A DNA stretch of 63,308 bases from Gemmatimonadota bacterium (GCA_028287185.1 JAQBQD010000009.1:1-63308); one strand, 5' to 3'; counted from the stretch's first letter, positions 1 through 9,008 are shown. Notes: generated from the letters alone by a model not told the origin. Numbers and translations: made by a program.

Positions 1-91
1 CGGGGTGGCCTGGTCCGTGCGGGCCGCGGGGCCGCGGGCGGCTGGCGCACCCGCGCCGGCGGGACCCAGGGAAACCTTGCGGCAGGAGAGG

Positions 92-643
92 ATGGAGGAG
101 ACCGACGCACGGCTGGTGGAGCGGGCCCGCAGGGGCGACGCGGACGCCTTCGGGGCGCTGGTGCGCAGGCACCTGAAGTCGGCGTACGCGGTGGCGCTGG
201 GGCAGCTCGGCGAGCCGGCGGACGCGGAGGACGCGTGCCAGGACGCCTTCGTCACCGCGCTCCAGCGGCTGGAGGAGTGCCGCAAGCCCGACCAGTTCGG
301 CCCCTGGCTCTTCTCCATCGTCCGCAACCGCGCCCGCGACCGGCGGCGCTGGCGGGCCGTGCGCGACGCGCTGCCGCTGGAGTCGGCCGCCCACGTGGGC
401 AGCCGCGACGATCCCGGGCTGGACGTGGAGCGGCTGGAGCTGAGGGAGGACCTTCTTGACGCCATGCGGGGCCTGACGGAGCTTCAACGCGAAGTCGTCC
501 TGCTGTACGACATACAGGGCTGGAGCCACAAGGAGATCGCCGGCAAGCTGGGGATCAGCGACGGCTCGGCCCGCGTGCACCTGTTCAACGCGCGGCGCGC
601 CCTGCGGGAGCGCCTGGCGCACGGCCACACGGAGCATTCGTGA
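92..643 (+). CDS. ECF-family RNA polymerase sigma factor
   Basis: 183-residue sigma-70 family factor that would direct RNA polymerase to a small regulon. Region 2 covers about residues 20-85 (ARRGDADAFGALVRRH, then DAEDACQDAFVTAL). Region 4 is about residues 125-175, with helix-turn-helix WSHKEIAGKLGISDGSARV. Regions 1.1 and 3 are absent, as in ECF factors. The ATG at 92 is chosen because AGGAGAGG lies just upstream; the frame is open further upstream but shows no domain. The stop overlaps the start of the next gene (GTGA), which encodes a probable membrane anti-sigma factor, and a CpxP/Spy-like gene follows. The trio suggests envelope-stress or metal sensing (inference). The ECF class is clear; the subgroup is not. 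Confidence 0.93.
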   Translation: MEETDARLVERARRGDADAFGALVRRHLKSAYAVALGQLGEPADAEDACQDAFVTALQRLEECRKPDQFGPWLFSIVRNRARDRRRWRAVRDALPLESAAHVGSRDDPGLDVERLELREDLLDAMRGLTELQREVVLLYDIQGWSHKEIAGKLGISDGSARVHLFNARRALRERLAHGHTEHS

Positions 644-1032
644 GCATCCACGACGACTTCCGCGACCTGGCACCGCTGGACCCCGAGCTGGACGCCCAGC
701 GCTGGGAGCGGATGGTCGCGGGCATCACCCTGGCGGCGGCGCCCGAGCTGGCGCGCCGCGCCCGCGCCCCCGACCTGGGGCTTCTCCAGGTGCTGGCGGC
801 GCAGCTCCGGCCCACGCTGTCGGCGGCGGCGCTGCTGGCCGCGGCCGCGGCGGCGGTGCTCACCCTGGCCCAGCCGCAGCAGCAGGTTACCTCCCCCGCC
901 TCCGCGGGCGCGGCGCCGACGCAGGTGGCGAGCGCCCTGGGATACAGCGAGCCCGTTGCGGCGTGGCTGGTGAGCGGCCAGGCGCCCTCCACCGACGAGC
1001 TGCTCGCCACCGCCGAAGGGGGCGCGCAGTGA
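640..1032 (+). CDS. Probable membrane-anchored anti-sigma factor
   Basis: 130 residues. A short acidic N-terminal cytoplasmic part (about 1-50) is followed by one Ala/Leu-rich membrane segment near residues 58-78 and a short periplasmic tail. GTG start, overlapping the stop of the ECF sigma gene by 4 bases, so translation is probably coupled. Its size, topology and position directly after an ECF factor match anti-sigma proteins. No zinc-binding anti-sigma motif (HxxxCxxC) is visible, so the assignment rests on context and topology. The next gene again overlaps by 4 bases. Alternative: an unrelated small membrane protein of the operon. Confidence 0.6.
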   Translation: MSIHDDFRDLAPLDPELDAQRWERMVAGITLAAAPELARRARAPDLGLLQVLAAQLRPTLSAAALLAAAAAAVLTLAQPQQQVTSPASAGAAPTQVASALGYSEPVAAWLVSGQAPSTDELLATAEGGAQ

Positions 1033-1496
1033 GCGGCGAGAGCACGCGCCCGCGCAGCGTGAAGCTGCTGGCGGCGCTGTGCCTGGTCGCCGTCTTCGCG
1101 GCCGGCTTCCTGGTGGGCGCCGCCGCCACCCGGGCGCACGACCGCCAGTGGGGCCCGCCCCCGTTCGGCATGGGCGGCGAGGCGCACCATGGGCCGCGGC
1201 CCAACCTGTTCGCGCCGGACGGCCCGCTGGGCCAGCGCCTGCACCTGACGCACGCGCAGGCGGACAGCATCGACCGGATCGTCAAGCGCGACCAGCGCGA
1301 GGCGGAGCAGATGATGCGCGCGTTCCACCCCCGGCTGCGGGCGCACTTCGACTCCACCACGGCCGCCATCGGCGCGGTGCTCACGCCGCCGCAGCGCGCG
1401 GAGTTCGAGCGCTTCCTGGAGCGCCACCACCCGCGCCGGGGCCGAGGCCCCGCCGGGGGCCCGCCGCCCGGAACGCCGCCGCCGGAGCCTCGCTAG
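1029..1496 (+). CDS. CpxP/Spy-like periplasmic protein (heavy-metal sensor type)
   Basis: 155 residues. An N-terminal hydrophobic segment (about 13-33) serves as signal or anchor. A His/Gly/Pro-rich stretch and then a helical domain follow, with the Spy-type pattern LTHAQADSIDRIV ... VLTPPQRAEFERFL: two LTxxQ-like helices separated by an amphipathic helix rich in Arg and Glu. A Pro/Gly/Arg-rich tail ends it. Members of this family bind unfolded proteins or metals in the periplasm and feed back on envelope-stress signalling. GTG start overlapping the preceding stop (GTGA); third gene of the ECF operon. Metal ligands are only suggested (several His and Met at 45-70). A terminator lies 20 bases downstream. 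Confidence 0.7.
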   Translation: MSGESTRPRSVKLLAALCLVAVFAAGFLVGAAATRAHDRQWGPPPFGMGGEAHHGPRPNLFAPDGPLGQRLHLTHAQADSIDRIVKRDQREAEQMMRAFHPRLRAHFDSTTAAIGAVLTPPQRAEFERFLERHHPRRGRGPAGGPPPGTPPPEPR

Positions 1497-1515
1497 CACT
1501 CCGGGGTATCTCTTT

Positions 1516-1555
1516 ACGCCGGGCCCGCTTCGGATGAAGGGGCCCGGCGTCGTTT
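1516..1555 (+). terminator. Rho-independent terminator after the ECF operon
   Basis: Perfect 11-bp arms (ACGCCGGGCCC at 1516-1526, complement at 1540-1550) around a 13-base loop, followed by CGTTTC. Lies 20 bases after the CpxP-like gene. Confidence 0.75.
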
Positions 1556-1654
1556 CATCCGATGGATACACACCCGAAGGTGCGGTGCGCCCCGCGGCGC
1601 CGGCTCATGGCCGGCGCGCAACCCGGTGCGCCTCGCATCGAAAGGAGCCGGATC

Positions 1655-2356
1655 ATGCGGAACGATCACCATCCCCGGGCCCCCCGGCGCACGCGCCCGA
1701 AGCGGCCGAACGGCGCGCGCGCCCTGCTGCGCTCGCGATGGGTGCAGGGCACTCTCGCCGCGGCCACCGCCGTGCAGGTCGGCATCGCATCGGCGCGGCA
1801 CCATCTTCCATCCACGCCGATTCCGGGCGCGTCGGCAGGCGTGGCCTCACGCCAGGCGTCCACGAAGGGCCGGCCGATGGATGCCGCCTCCTCCGCGCCG
1901 GGCCGCGGGCTGGAGGCGACGGCCGTGCGGCTGGCGGACGAGTACCGGGGGAAGGGCTTCCGGCTCACGGACGAGCTGGCGCGCGCCATCGTGGCGGCGG
2001 CGGACAGCAACGGCATCGCGCCGCGCCTGGCGTTCGGCCTCATCGCCACGGAGAGCGAGTTCAAGCGCACGGCCAAGAGCCCGGTGGGCGCCATCGGCCT
2101 GGCGCAGCTCATGCCGGCAACGGCGGCGCTCTTCCGGCCCGGCATCACCCGAAGCGACCTGACGGAGCCGGAGACCAACCTGGGCATCGGCTTCCGCTTC
2201 CTGGGCGAGCTGGTGGATCGCTACGGCGGCGACACGGCGCTGGCGCTCACCGCCTACAACCGCGGCACCGGCACCGTGGACCGCATCCTGGCCCGCGGCG
2301 GCGATCCCGACAACGGCTATGCCGGCAAGGTGCACGACCCGCATCCCAGCGACTGA
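1655..2356 (+). CDS. Lytic transglycosylase, SLT domain
   Basis: 233 residues. Peptidoglycan lytic transglycosylase of the soluble-lytic-transglycosylase-like fold: it would cleave the MurNAc-GlcNAc bond to 1,6-anhydroMurNAc. A basic N-terminus and one hydrophobic segment (about 25-45) suggest a signal or anchor. The catalytic domain spans about 75-225, with the Glu in IATESEF (Glu133), then GAIGLAQLMPATA and the late ALTAYNRGTGTVD motif, all typical of the family. ATG at 1655 is preferred because GAAAGGAG sits 9 bases upstream; an in-frame ATG at 1562 lies too close to the upstream terminator. Monocistronic between two terminators. Substrate specificity within the family cannot be told. Confidence 0.88.
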   Translation: MRNDHHPRAPRRTRPKRPNGARALLRSRWVQGTLAAATAVQVGIASARHHLPSTPIPGASAGVASRQASTKGRPMDAASSAPGRGLEATAVRLADEYRGKGFRLTDELARAIVAAADSNGIAPRLAFGLIATESEFKRTAKSPVGAIGLAQLMPATAALFRPGITRSDLTEPETNLGIGFRFLGELVDRYGGDTALALTAYNRGTGTVDRILARGGDPDNGYAGKVHDPHPSD

Positions 2357-2384
2357 TCGCCGACGCGGGATCATTCGAACGAGA

Positions 2385-2421
2385 ACGAGGGGTGGGCGCT
2401 GACCGGGCGCCCACCCCTCGT
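2385..2421. terminator. Bidirectional terminator between convergent genes
   Basis: 15-bp perfect arms (2385-2399 and 2407-2421) with a 7-base loop; the stem extends imperfectly on both sides. It lies between the transglycosylase (+) and the cytochrome c gene (-), so it can serve both. Confidence 0.75.
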
Positions 2422-2561
2422 CCGTTCTCCGCAGATCGCTGCCGCGTGGGAGCCTCCGACGTCGACGGAGCGCCATCGAACGACTTCCCCCCGCCGTGTC
2501 CTCCGGTCACGTTGGATTCGCTCGCTGGACGAAATCCGAGGCAGCGCCCATCCGCCGTGCT

Positions 2562-3131
2562 CTACCGCGTCGAGCCGCCGGGCTGCACGGGGGTGAAGCT
2601 GACGTACGGCGTCGTGGGCTCCTGGCCCGGGGGCACGCCACGGGGCATGCGCTCGCCGCGGGGGCCCAGGCCGCGGATGTAGCGGTACATGGCGCGCAGG
2701 TCGCGGTCGCTCATCTGCGCGGTGTTCATCCAGGGCATGGGCGGGCTGCCGTCGCCGCCGTCGGCGGTCTTCAGCGTCTGCACCCACCGGTCCTCCGTCA
2801 TCCGCTGCGTGAGCATGCGAAGGTTGGCGGCGTACGTGGTGCCCCAGGGGCCGCGGTAGCCCACCGGGTTTCCGGCCAGGCGCTCGGCCTCCGGGATCTT
2901 GCCGTCCGTCTCCCCCCAGCGCTCGGTGTGGCAGTCGTTGCATCCGCCCACGATGGTGAGGTACCGGCCCGCGGCCACGGGGCTGGCGGCGTGCACGTAC
3001 GCGCTCGCCGGCGGAGCGGCGGACGGGGACGCGGGGCCGCCCGCCGACTGCCAGGCGAGCAGCGGAACGGCGGCCGCCAGCGCCGCACACGCGGCGAGGG
3101 CGGCGGGGCGGAGTCGAGCGGGCAGCGGCAT
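2562..3131 (-). CDS. Monoheme cytochrome c, exported
   Basis: 189 residues. N-terminal signal peptide or anchor (about 1-27), Ala/Pro linker, then a cytochrome c domain. One heme site, CNDCH (Cys64, Cys67, His68), and a likely Met axial ligand in the PPMPWMN segment. It would carry electrons in the periplasm. Start chosen at the ATG preceded by GGAGGCCCC; the frame is open further upstream but without a signal sequence or domain. Divergent from the SusC-like gene. It is not adjacent to the oxidase cluster at 44-49 kb, so its partner is unknown. Confidence 0.85.
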   Translation of the reverse strand: MPLPARLRPAALAACAALAAAVPLLAWQSAGGPASPSAAPPASAYVHAASPVAAGRYLTIVGGCNDCHTERWGETDGKIPEAERLAGNPVGYRGPWGTTYAANLRMLTQRMTEDRWVQTLKTADGGDGSPPMPWMNTAQMSDRDLRAMYRYIRGLGPRGERMPRGVPPGQEPTTPYVSFTPVQPGGSTR

Positions 3132-3492
3132 GGGGCCTCCCGGTGGCGTGGGAACGTCGCTTCGGTGGATGCGCCCTCCGCGTCGCACGTCGGATGCCGC
3201 GCCGCCGGGACGCTCGGTTTCCCGCGCCGGCTTCGCCGCGGACGGGCCGCGTCCCCCACATACGCAAGGGCGCGCGGAACCCGTATGCACGGCGTGATCC
3301 GAGCAATCTCCTGCGAATGCCGCAGGGGAGCATGGCCCGGAGCGACGGGAAGTGCGCGTGGTTCGCTTGCGGGGCGGGCCGCGGCCGTTTATACCGCATG
3401 AAGGAAGCGTCATTCGGCGGCTTCCCCACTCCCGCCCCGCACGCCCCGCTCCGGGCCCGGCGGGTGCACCCGCATTCACGCAGGAGAGCAAC
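3132..3492. other. Divergent intergenic region
   Basis: 361 bases between the cytochrome c gene (-) and the SusC-like gene (+). No gene was seen. It should hold promoters for both directions; one plus-strand candidate is listed separately. Confidence 0.6.
3367..3395 (+). promoter_or_regulatory. Candidate sigma-70-type promoter for the SusC/SusD pair
   Basis: TTGCGG, 17-base spacer, TATACC, about 98 bases before the SusC-like start. The -10 element stands out in an otherwise GC-rich stretch. Sequence resemblance only. Confidence 0.35.
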
Positions 3493-6400
3493 ATGTTCGC
3501 ACGCTGCATGCGCCTGGCACTGGGCGCGGCGCTGCTCGCGGCCGCTGCGCCGGCCCGCCGCGCGGCCGCGCAGGACGAACCCTACCGCCTGCGCGGCACG
3601 GTGGTGGACGCCGCCGGCCAGCGGCCCCTGGCGGGAGTGTCGGTGGCCCTGCGCGGCACGTCGTTCCGCGCCGTCACCAGCCCGTCCGGCCAGTACACCC
3701 TGACGGCCCGGGTGCAGCCGGGAACGTACACCCTGGCCTTCACCACGCTGGGCCGCGCCGCGGCCGTGCGGCAGGTGGCGCTGGGGGCCGGCCGTGAGGT
3801 GCCGGTGGACGCCGTGGCGCTGCGCGAGAGCACCGTGGCGCTGGAGGGGATCGTGGTGACGGGCACGGGCGCGCCCGTGGAGCGGCGCCAGGTGGGCAAC
3901 ACCATCGCCACCGTCTCGGGCGAGGAGGTGCGCGACGCGCCGGGCGCCCGCTCGGTGGACCAGGCGCTGCAGGGCAAGATCGCGGGCGCCGTGATCTCGC
4001 AGAACTCGGGCCAGCCGGGGGCGGGCGTCTCCATCCGCCTGCGCGGCACCAACAGCATCTACGGCGGCGCGGAGCCCCTCATCGTCATCGACGGCGTGCT
4101 GGTGGACAACAGCTCGGACGCGCTGATCGGGCTGGGGGCCAACGCCAACCGGGGCGGCGCCGCGCTCAGCAACCGCCTGTCGGACATCTCCCCCGCCGAC
4201 ATCGACCACGTGGAGGTGCTGAAGGGCGCGGCGGCGGCGGCGCTGTACGGCTCGCGCGCCAACAACGGGGTGATCCAGATCTTCACCCGGCGCGGGCGCA
4301 CGGGTGCGCCGCGGGTGTCGTTCCACACCGAGGCCGGCGCCAGCAGCACGAGCCGGCGCCTGGCACTGAACATGGTGCCGCGGGTCGGCACGGCGGACAC
4401 CGTGGCCAACCGCGCGCTGGGCCCGCTGCTCGGCCAGCCCATCGACCGCTTCGACATCCAGGACCAGATCTTCCGCACGGGACACCTGACCAACAACGAG
4501 CTGTCCGTCTCGGGCGGGGAGAGCGGCACCGCGTACTACCTGTCGGGAAGCTGGAACGACGAGACGGGCACCCTGCGCTCCACCAGCTACGACCGGCGCA
4601 CGGCGCGGGCGCGGCTCACCCAGCAGGTGAACCGGTGGCTGGAGGCCAGCGTGAACGGCGCCTACCTGCAGACGCGCAACGACCTGGTGCCCGAGGGCGA
4701 GCAGACGCAGGGCGTGTTCACCAGCGTGGTCTTCACCCCGACGTTCTTCAACCCGGCGTACGACCCCAACCTGGGCCGCTACCCGTACAACCCCATCCTG
4801 GGCGCGAACCCGCTGGACGTGATCGCCAACTGGCAGGCGCGCAGCAGCGTGGAGCGTTTCCTGGGCAGCGCGCAGGCCACCGCGAAGCCCTTCGGCGGGC
4901 TTACGCTGACCTACCTGTTCGGGATGGACAGCGGGCGCGAGGAGGACACCTACTTCCAGCCCCCGTACTCCACCGGCGCCGCGTTCACGGGCACCATCCA
5001 GAACCCCGTGCGCAGCGTGCGCAAGTACAACCAGGACCTCACCGCCAACCACGAGCTGCGCCTCTCCCCCTCCCTGGGCCTCACGACGACGGCCGGCTTC
5101 CGCTACACCTCGGACCGCGTGAACGTGCTGAACGTGGCCGCCAGCAACCTGGCGCCGGGGCAGAAGACGGTGGTCGGCGCGGTGCAGACGGCGTCGCAGG
5201 ACCTGCGCGAGCTGCGCACGGTGGGCGGCTTCCTGCAGGAGCGGGTGGCGGTGGCCGACCGCCTGTTCGTGACCGCCGGCGGCAACGTGGAGGGCTCGTC
5301 GGCCTTCGGCGCCGACCAGCGCTACCAGTTCTTCCCCCGCGTGAGCGCCTCGTACGAGGTGGGCAAGGAGCCCTTCTTCCGCGACGGCGGCCTCGGCGAC
5401 GTGTTCAGCAGCCTGCGCCTGCGCGCCGCCTACGGGCAGACGGGGGGCCAGCCGCCCAGCAACTACCTGAACCAGGTCACCTACCTGAACGTGGCCTACG
5501 CGGGCCTTCCCGGCCTGCGCCCCAACACCCTGGCGCCGAACGCCAACCTGAAGCCCGAGCGCCAGCGCGAGCTCGAAGGCGGCTTCGACGCCACCTTCCT
5601 GGGTAGCCGCGCCTCGATCGAGCTCACCGCCTACGACAAGCGCACGTCGGACCTGGTGCTCTCGGTGCCGCTGGCGCCCACCTCGGGCTTCGCGTCGCAG
5701 TGGCGCAACATCGGCGAGCTGAGCAACCGCGGCGTGGAGCTGTCGCTGGGGACGGAGAACTTCAAGGGCGACCGCTTCGGCTGGCAGACGCACCTGACGC
5801 TGGCGCACAACCGCGACCGCATCGAGCGATTGAACCAGGCCACGGACACCATCGTCTTCGACTACCTGAACGCGGTGGTGCAGGGCCAGCCCATCGGCGT
5901 CTTCTACGGCGCCTACTATCCCCGTGACGCACAGGGCAACGTCCTGTACTCCGCCGCCGGCCTTCCCCGCCGCGCGCGGGGGTGCCCGGCGGCCGGGTGC
6001 CGGACGGCGGCGGACTCGGTGGTGCTCAAGAAGGTGCTGGGCGACCCCAACCCCGACCTCACGGCGGCGCTGCGCAACCGCTTCACCCTCGGCCGGGGGC
6101 TGGAGCTGTCGTTCCTGCTGGACGGCCGCTTCGGCAACCAGGTCGCCAACTTCACGCGGCGCACCAGCGACTTCTTCGGCTCCTCCGCCAACGCGGGCAA
6201 GGAGATCGTGGGCGACACGGCCCGCGGCACCTTCACCCGCAACGCCGAGCGCAACCTGCTGTACGAGGAGTTCGTGGAGGACGCCGGCTTCGTGAAGCTG
6301 CGCGAGGTGGCCGCCAGCTACCGCTTCGACGCGCCCTGGGTGAAGCGCCGCCTGGGCGCGGAGAGCTTCGCCGTGCGCGTGGCGGGGCGCAACCTGCACA

Positions 6401-6531
6401 CCTGGACGAGCTACTCGGGCCTGGACCCGGAGATCAACCTGTTCGCCGCCAGCACGGTGTCGCGCGGGGTGGACTTCGCCACCACGCCCATCCCCCGCGT
6501 GCTGACCGTGGCCCTGGACTTCAACTTCTGA
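3493..6531 (+). CDS. SusC/RagA-family TonB-linked outer-membrane protein
   Basis: 1012 residues. Outer-membrane beta-barrel importing oligomeric nutrients with TonB energy. Signal peptide about 1-27 (ends AAAQ). A carboxypeptidase-regulatory-like domain at about 32-112 (RLRGTVVDAAGQRPLAGVSV, then the GxYTL pattern) marks the SusC type. The plug starts with LEGIVVTGTGAPVERR near residue 118 and includes IRLRGTNSIYGGAEPL and DIDHVEVLKGAAAAALYGSR. The rest is a Gly/aromatic-rich barrel ending in FNF, as expected for outer-membrane insertion. ATG at 3493 follows AGGAGAGCAAC. The SusD-like partner begins at the stop codon. The substrate cannot be inferred: no glycosidase or peptidase is adjacent. 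Confidence 0.95.
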   Translation: MFARCMRLALGAALLAAAAPARRAAAQDEPYRLRGTVVDAAGQRPLAGVSVALRGTSFRAVTSPSGQYTLTARVQPGTYTLAFTTLGRAAAVRQVALGAGREVPVDAVALRESTVALEGIVVTGTGAPVERRQVGNTIATVSGEEVRDAPGARSVDQALQGKIAGAVISQNSGQPGAGVSIRLRGTNSIYGGAEPLIVIDGVLVDNSSDALIGLGANANRGGAALSNRLSDISPADIDHVEVLKGAAAAALYGSRANNGVIQIFTRRGRTGAPRVSFHTEAGASSTSRRLALNMVPRVGTADTVANRALGPLLGQPIDRFDIQDQIFRTGHLTNNELSVSGGESGTAYYLSGSWNDETGTLRSTSYDRRTARARLTQQVNRWLEASVNGAYLQTRNDLVPEGEQTQGVFTSVVFTPTFFNPAYDPNLGRYPYNPILGANPLDVIANWQARSSVERFLGSAQATAKPFGGLTLTYLFGMDSGREEDTYFQPPYSTGAAFTGTIQNPVRSVRKYNQDLTANHELRLSPSLGLTTTAGFRYTSDRVNVLNVAASNLAPGQKTVVGAVQTASQDLRELRTVGGFLQERVAVADRLFVTAGGNVEGSSAFGADQRYQFFPRVSASYEVGKEPFFRDGGLGDVFSSLRLRAAYGQTGGQPPSNYLNQVTYLNVAYAGLPGLRPNTLAPNANLKPERQRELEGGFDATFLGSRASIELTAYDKRTSDLVLSVPLAPTSGFASQWRNIGELSNRGVELSLGTENFKGDRFGWQTHLTLAHNRDRIERLNQATDTIVFDYLNAVVQGQPIGVFYGAYYPRDAQGNVLYSAAGLPRRARGCPAAGCRTAADSVVLKKVLGDPNPDLTAALRNRFTLGRGLELSFLLDGRFGNQVANFTRRTSDFFGSSANAGKEIVGDTARGTFTRNAERNLLYEEFVEDAGFVKLREVAASYRFDAPWVKRRLGAESFAVRVAGRNLHTWTSYSGLDPEINLFAASTVSRGVDFATTPIPRVLTVALDFNF

Positions 6532-7856
6532 TGGGTGCCGCCATGAACGATCGATCCACCTCCGCGTCCGGCCGCCGCCGCGCGCGCATCCGCCGGCTGG
6601 CGGCCGCCGGCGCGGCGCTGCTGGGGCTGTCCGCGTGCGACCTGGGGCTCACCAACCCCAACGCCCCGTCCGAGACGGACGTCATCAACACCCCGCGTGG
6701 CATCCTGACCACCGCCGTGGGCATCCAGTCGCAGTACGCCGACAACGCGCTGGTGTGGGTGCGCGCGCCGGCGCTGGTGACGGACGAATGGGGCACGCGC
6801 CCCCGCGCGCTGGCGGCCGACCAGTCGCTGGTGACGGGAAACCCGGACCCGTCGTACACGCTGATCGCGGACCCCTTCGCCGCGGCGTACCGCATCGCCC
6901 GTACGGCGGACATCCTGGTGGCGAACGCGCCGAAGGTCGGCCTGGGCACGGGCCTCCAGACCGGCGTCGTGGCCCTGGCGAAGCTGCTGAAGGCGATGTC
7001 GCTGGGGAACCTGTCGCTGCAGTACGAGCGCCTTCCCGCCACCTACGGCGACGCAGCCGCCGCCCTGCCCCGCGCGCAGGTGATGGACACCGTGATCGCG
7101 CTGCTGGAGTCGGCGCGGGCCGACCTGGGCACCGTGACGGACGCGGACCTGGCGTCGTTCCGTTCGCAGGTGCTGGGGACGGGCTTCGACCTCCGCAGCA
7201 CGACGGATGCGATGCTGGCCCGCTACTTCCTGCTCACCGGCCGCTACCAGCAGGCGCTGGACGCCGCCACCCGGGTGAGCCCGACGGTGGTCTCCACGCT
7301 CGCGTACCCGGACCCGGGGATCAACCCCATCTACAACTATGGCGCCGTCTCGCAGTACGTGGGCGCGCGGCGTGTGCTGTTCACCGAGGCCGAGCCCGGC
7401 GACCGGCGGCCGGCGTTCTGGGCCAGCCGCGCCGTGGGCGTGGCGGGCCTGCCCGATTCGGTGTTCGACTTCAACCGCTATGGCGGCGCCCGCAACGATC
7501 CGCTGCCGCTGTACCTGCCCGACGAGATGAAGCTGATCGCGGCCGAGGCAAACGTTCGCCTGGGCAACCTGCCCGCCGCGCGCACGCTGGTGAACGCGGT
7601 CCGCACCCAGTGCGCGACGGGCACCACCGCCGAGCCCGCCGCCTGCCTTCCCGCCATTCCCGACGCGGCGCTGGACACGCCCGACAAGCTGCTCGCGCAG
7701 ATCCTCCAGGAGCGCCGCTTCGAGCTCTTCGGCCAGGGCCTGCGCTGGGAGGACCTGCGCCGCCTGAGCGCGTACACGGCGAAGCGGCCGGCCATGCAGT
7801 TCCTGCCCTATCCGCAGTCCGAGTGCGACCGCAACCCGTCGCACCCGTGCAGTTGA
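6531..7856 (+). CDS. SusD/RagB-family nutrient-binding lipoprotein
   Basis: 441 residues. Surface lipoprotein that caps the SusC barrel. A basic N-terminus leads to a lipobox (LLGLSAC) with the acylated Cys near residue 38. Helical TPR-like segments and the C-terminal ERRFELFGQGLRWEDLRRL signature are typical of SusD/RagB. The ATG at 6531 overlaps the SusC stop by one base (TGATG); an in-frame ATG at 6543 is the alternative. The mature protein is the same either way. A perfect palindrome follows the stop and probably ends the SusC/SusD transcript. Confidence 0.93.
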   Translation: MGAAMNDRSTSASGRRRARIRRLAAAGAALLGLSACDLGLTNPNAPSETDVINTPRGILTTAVGIQSQYADNALVWVRAPALVTDEWGTRPRALAADQSLVTGNPDPSYTLIADPFAAAYRIARTADILVANAPKVGLGTGLQTGVVALAKLLKAMSLGNLSLQYERLPATYGDAAAALPRAQVMDTVIALLESARADLGTVTDADLASFRSQVLGTGFDLRSTTDAMLARYFLLTGRYQQALDAATRVSPTVVSTLAYPDPGINPIYNYGAVSQYVGARRVLFTEAEPGDRRPAFWASRAVGVAGLPDSVFDFNRYGGARNDPLPLYLPDEMKLIAAEANVRLGNLPAARTLVNAVRTQCATGTTAEPAACLPAIPDAALDTPDKLLAQILQERRFELFGQGLRWEDLRRLSAYTAKRPAMQFLPYPQSECDRNPSHPCS

Positions 7857-7894
7857 CCGGACGGTAGCCGGATCACCGGGCCGCCGTGAGAGAG

Positions 7895-7928
7895 AGCGGG
7901 CGGCGCATCGATCGATGCGCCGCCCGCT
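7895..7928 (+). terminator. Perfect 34-bp palindrome, terminator of the SusC/SusD operon
   Basis: The stem AGCGGGCGGCGC is complementary to GCGCCGCCCGCT across a self-complementary ATCGATCGAT centre, so the whole 34 bases are a perfect palindrome. It starts 38 bases after the SusD-like stop. No long T run follows, as is common in GC-rich genomes. Confidence 0.65.
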
Positions 7929-8000
7929 TCACTGTGCCTCCGATCCGGGTCGATCGGGAGCCATTCGACCCTGCACGGACGGCCACGAAGCAGCGCGGGC

Positions 8001-8468
8001 TCAGTTCGATTCCATCTCGTCAGGACCCGCCGTCGCGTCGGAAACCTCGGGCGGCAGTTCTCCGTTCGGGCCGGAAACGCGCATGTCCACGGGGACGTGG
8101 AGCGCCTCCACCCGCCGAATCGCTTCCTCGAGCGCTTCCATCGCCTCGTCGGGCAACGCCGCGGCGCGCGCAGGTGCGGACGGGTGAGCCAGCGCGGAAA
8201 CGGAGTGGTCGGTGAGGTGCATCATCGTCTTGATGCGCACGGCCGCAGCCCGCGCCGAGATGAGGTCGGCCTCCGCTCCGAGCTTCCTGGCTTCGTTCCG
8301 GAGGAGCTCAGCCCGCGCCCGATCGACGTCGATCCTCGCCTCTACGTAGTCCACCGGCCGAAGGATGAATGGAACGTGCTTCTTGATCCAGCTCGCCACG
8401 GCCAGGAAGATTCCACCGCCAGGGCTGGGCTTGGCTTCACGGAGGTGGATGTCGATCCGGTCAGACAT
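8001..8468 (-). CDS. Hypothetical protein, helical
   Basis: 155 residues; family not recognised. A mildly hydrophobic stretch (about 20-38, GIFLAVASWIKKHVPFIL) is followed by a long Ala/Arg/Glu-rich helical region (about 45-85) and an acidic tail. No signal peptide and no known catalytic motif. It lies 9 bases downstream of the helix-turn-helix gene and is probably co-transcribed with it. The stop (TGA/TAA frame end) is 72 bases from the SusCD terminator, so the two operons converge. Codon use is somewhat less GC-biased than in neighbouring housekeeping genes, which fits an accessory origin. Confidence 0.6.
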   Translation of the reverse strand: MSDRIDIHLREAKPSPGGGIFLAVASWIKKHVPFILRPVDYVEARIDVDRARAELLRNEARKLGAEADLISARAAAVRIKTMMHLTDHSVSALAHPSAPARAAALPDEAMEALEEAIRRVEALHVPVDMRVSGPNGELPPEVSDATAGPDEMESN

Positions 8469-8477
8469 CGGCGCGAC

Positions 8478-9008
8478 TCACGCGTACGCCTTTGCATCCG
8501 TCCCGACCTCCATCCCATCCACGACCAGCCCGCTTCCCCCGAGGGCCACGTGCAGATCGCTGATCGCCCGCACAAGCGCTGCGAGCGCATCCGCCGCGTC
8601 GTCCAGGTCGACCCATTCCGGCACCTCGGCGCTCACGTGCAGCAAGTACGCGGGCAGGGACGTGGAGGCGCGGCCAGATTCGATCTCTTCGCGCAGGAGC
8701 TTGGCGAGGCCGCCAGCCCGGTCAGCGGCTCCCGCCGGCTCCCGGCTGCGCCTCGGCTCCGGAGCGGAGGTCAGCGCGAGCAGGGCTGCGGGGACGGGGT
8801 CGCGCTCCGTATACTGCCTGCCCCCGTGCCTCTCGTACCACGAGTCGAGCAACCGCCGTGTCGCGATACGCGGGTGGGTGCCGTCCACCAGGTTCCGGAG
8901 GGTTTCCGCGCCTATTCCAACCTCGCGCGCCACGGAGCGAAGGGAACGATTCCGCAGGGCCGCCAGGAGGGCCGCACGGATCTCGGGAAGCGCAGGCCTA
9001 TCGTACAT
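8478..9008 (-). CDS. Helix-turn-helix protein, unknown role
   Basis: 176 residues. The N-terminal third resembles a helix-turn-helix: RNRSLRSVAREVGIGAETL at about 19-37, where VAREVGIGAETLRNLV fits the turn pattern. The remainder is helical (LAKLLREEIESGR, VDLDDAADALAALVRAISDL) with no recognised domain. The start has GGAGCGAG upstream. It may be a DNA-binding regulator of itself and the following gene; no target can be named. The upstream ORF at 8998-9357 would overlap its first 11 bases. Confidence 0.6.
   Translation of the reverse strand: MYDRPALPEIRAALLAALRNRSLRSVAREVGIGAETLRNLVDGTHPRIATRRLLDSWYERHGGRQYTERDPVPAALLALTSAPEPRRSREPAGAADRAGGLAKLLREEIESGRASTSLPAYLLHVSAEVPEWVDLDDAADALAALVRAISDLHVALGGSGLVVDGMEVGTDAKAYA

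Noticed and set aside
2371..6399. 1342-codon minus-strand ORF opposite the SusC-like gene
   Set aside because: Shadow of the coding strand: His/Arg/Val-rich, no domain, and it runs through the cytochrome c gene and intergenic DNA.
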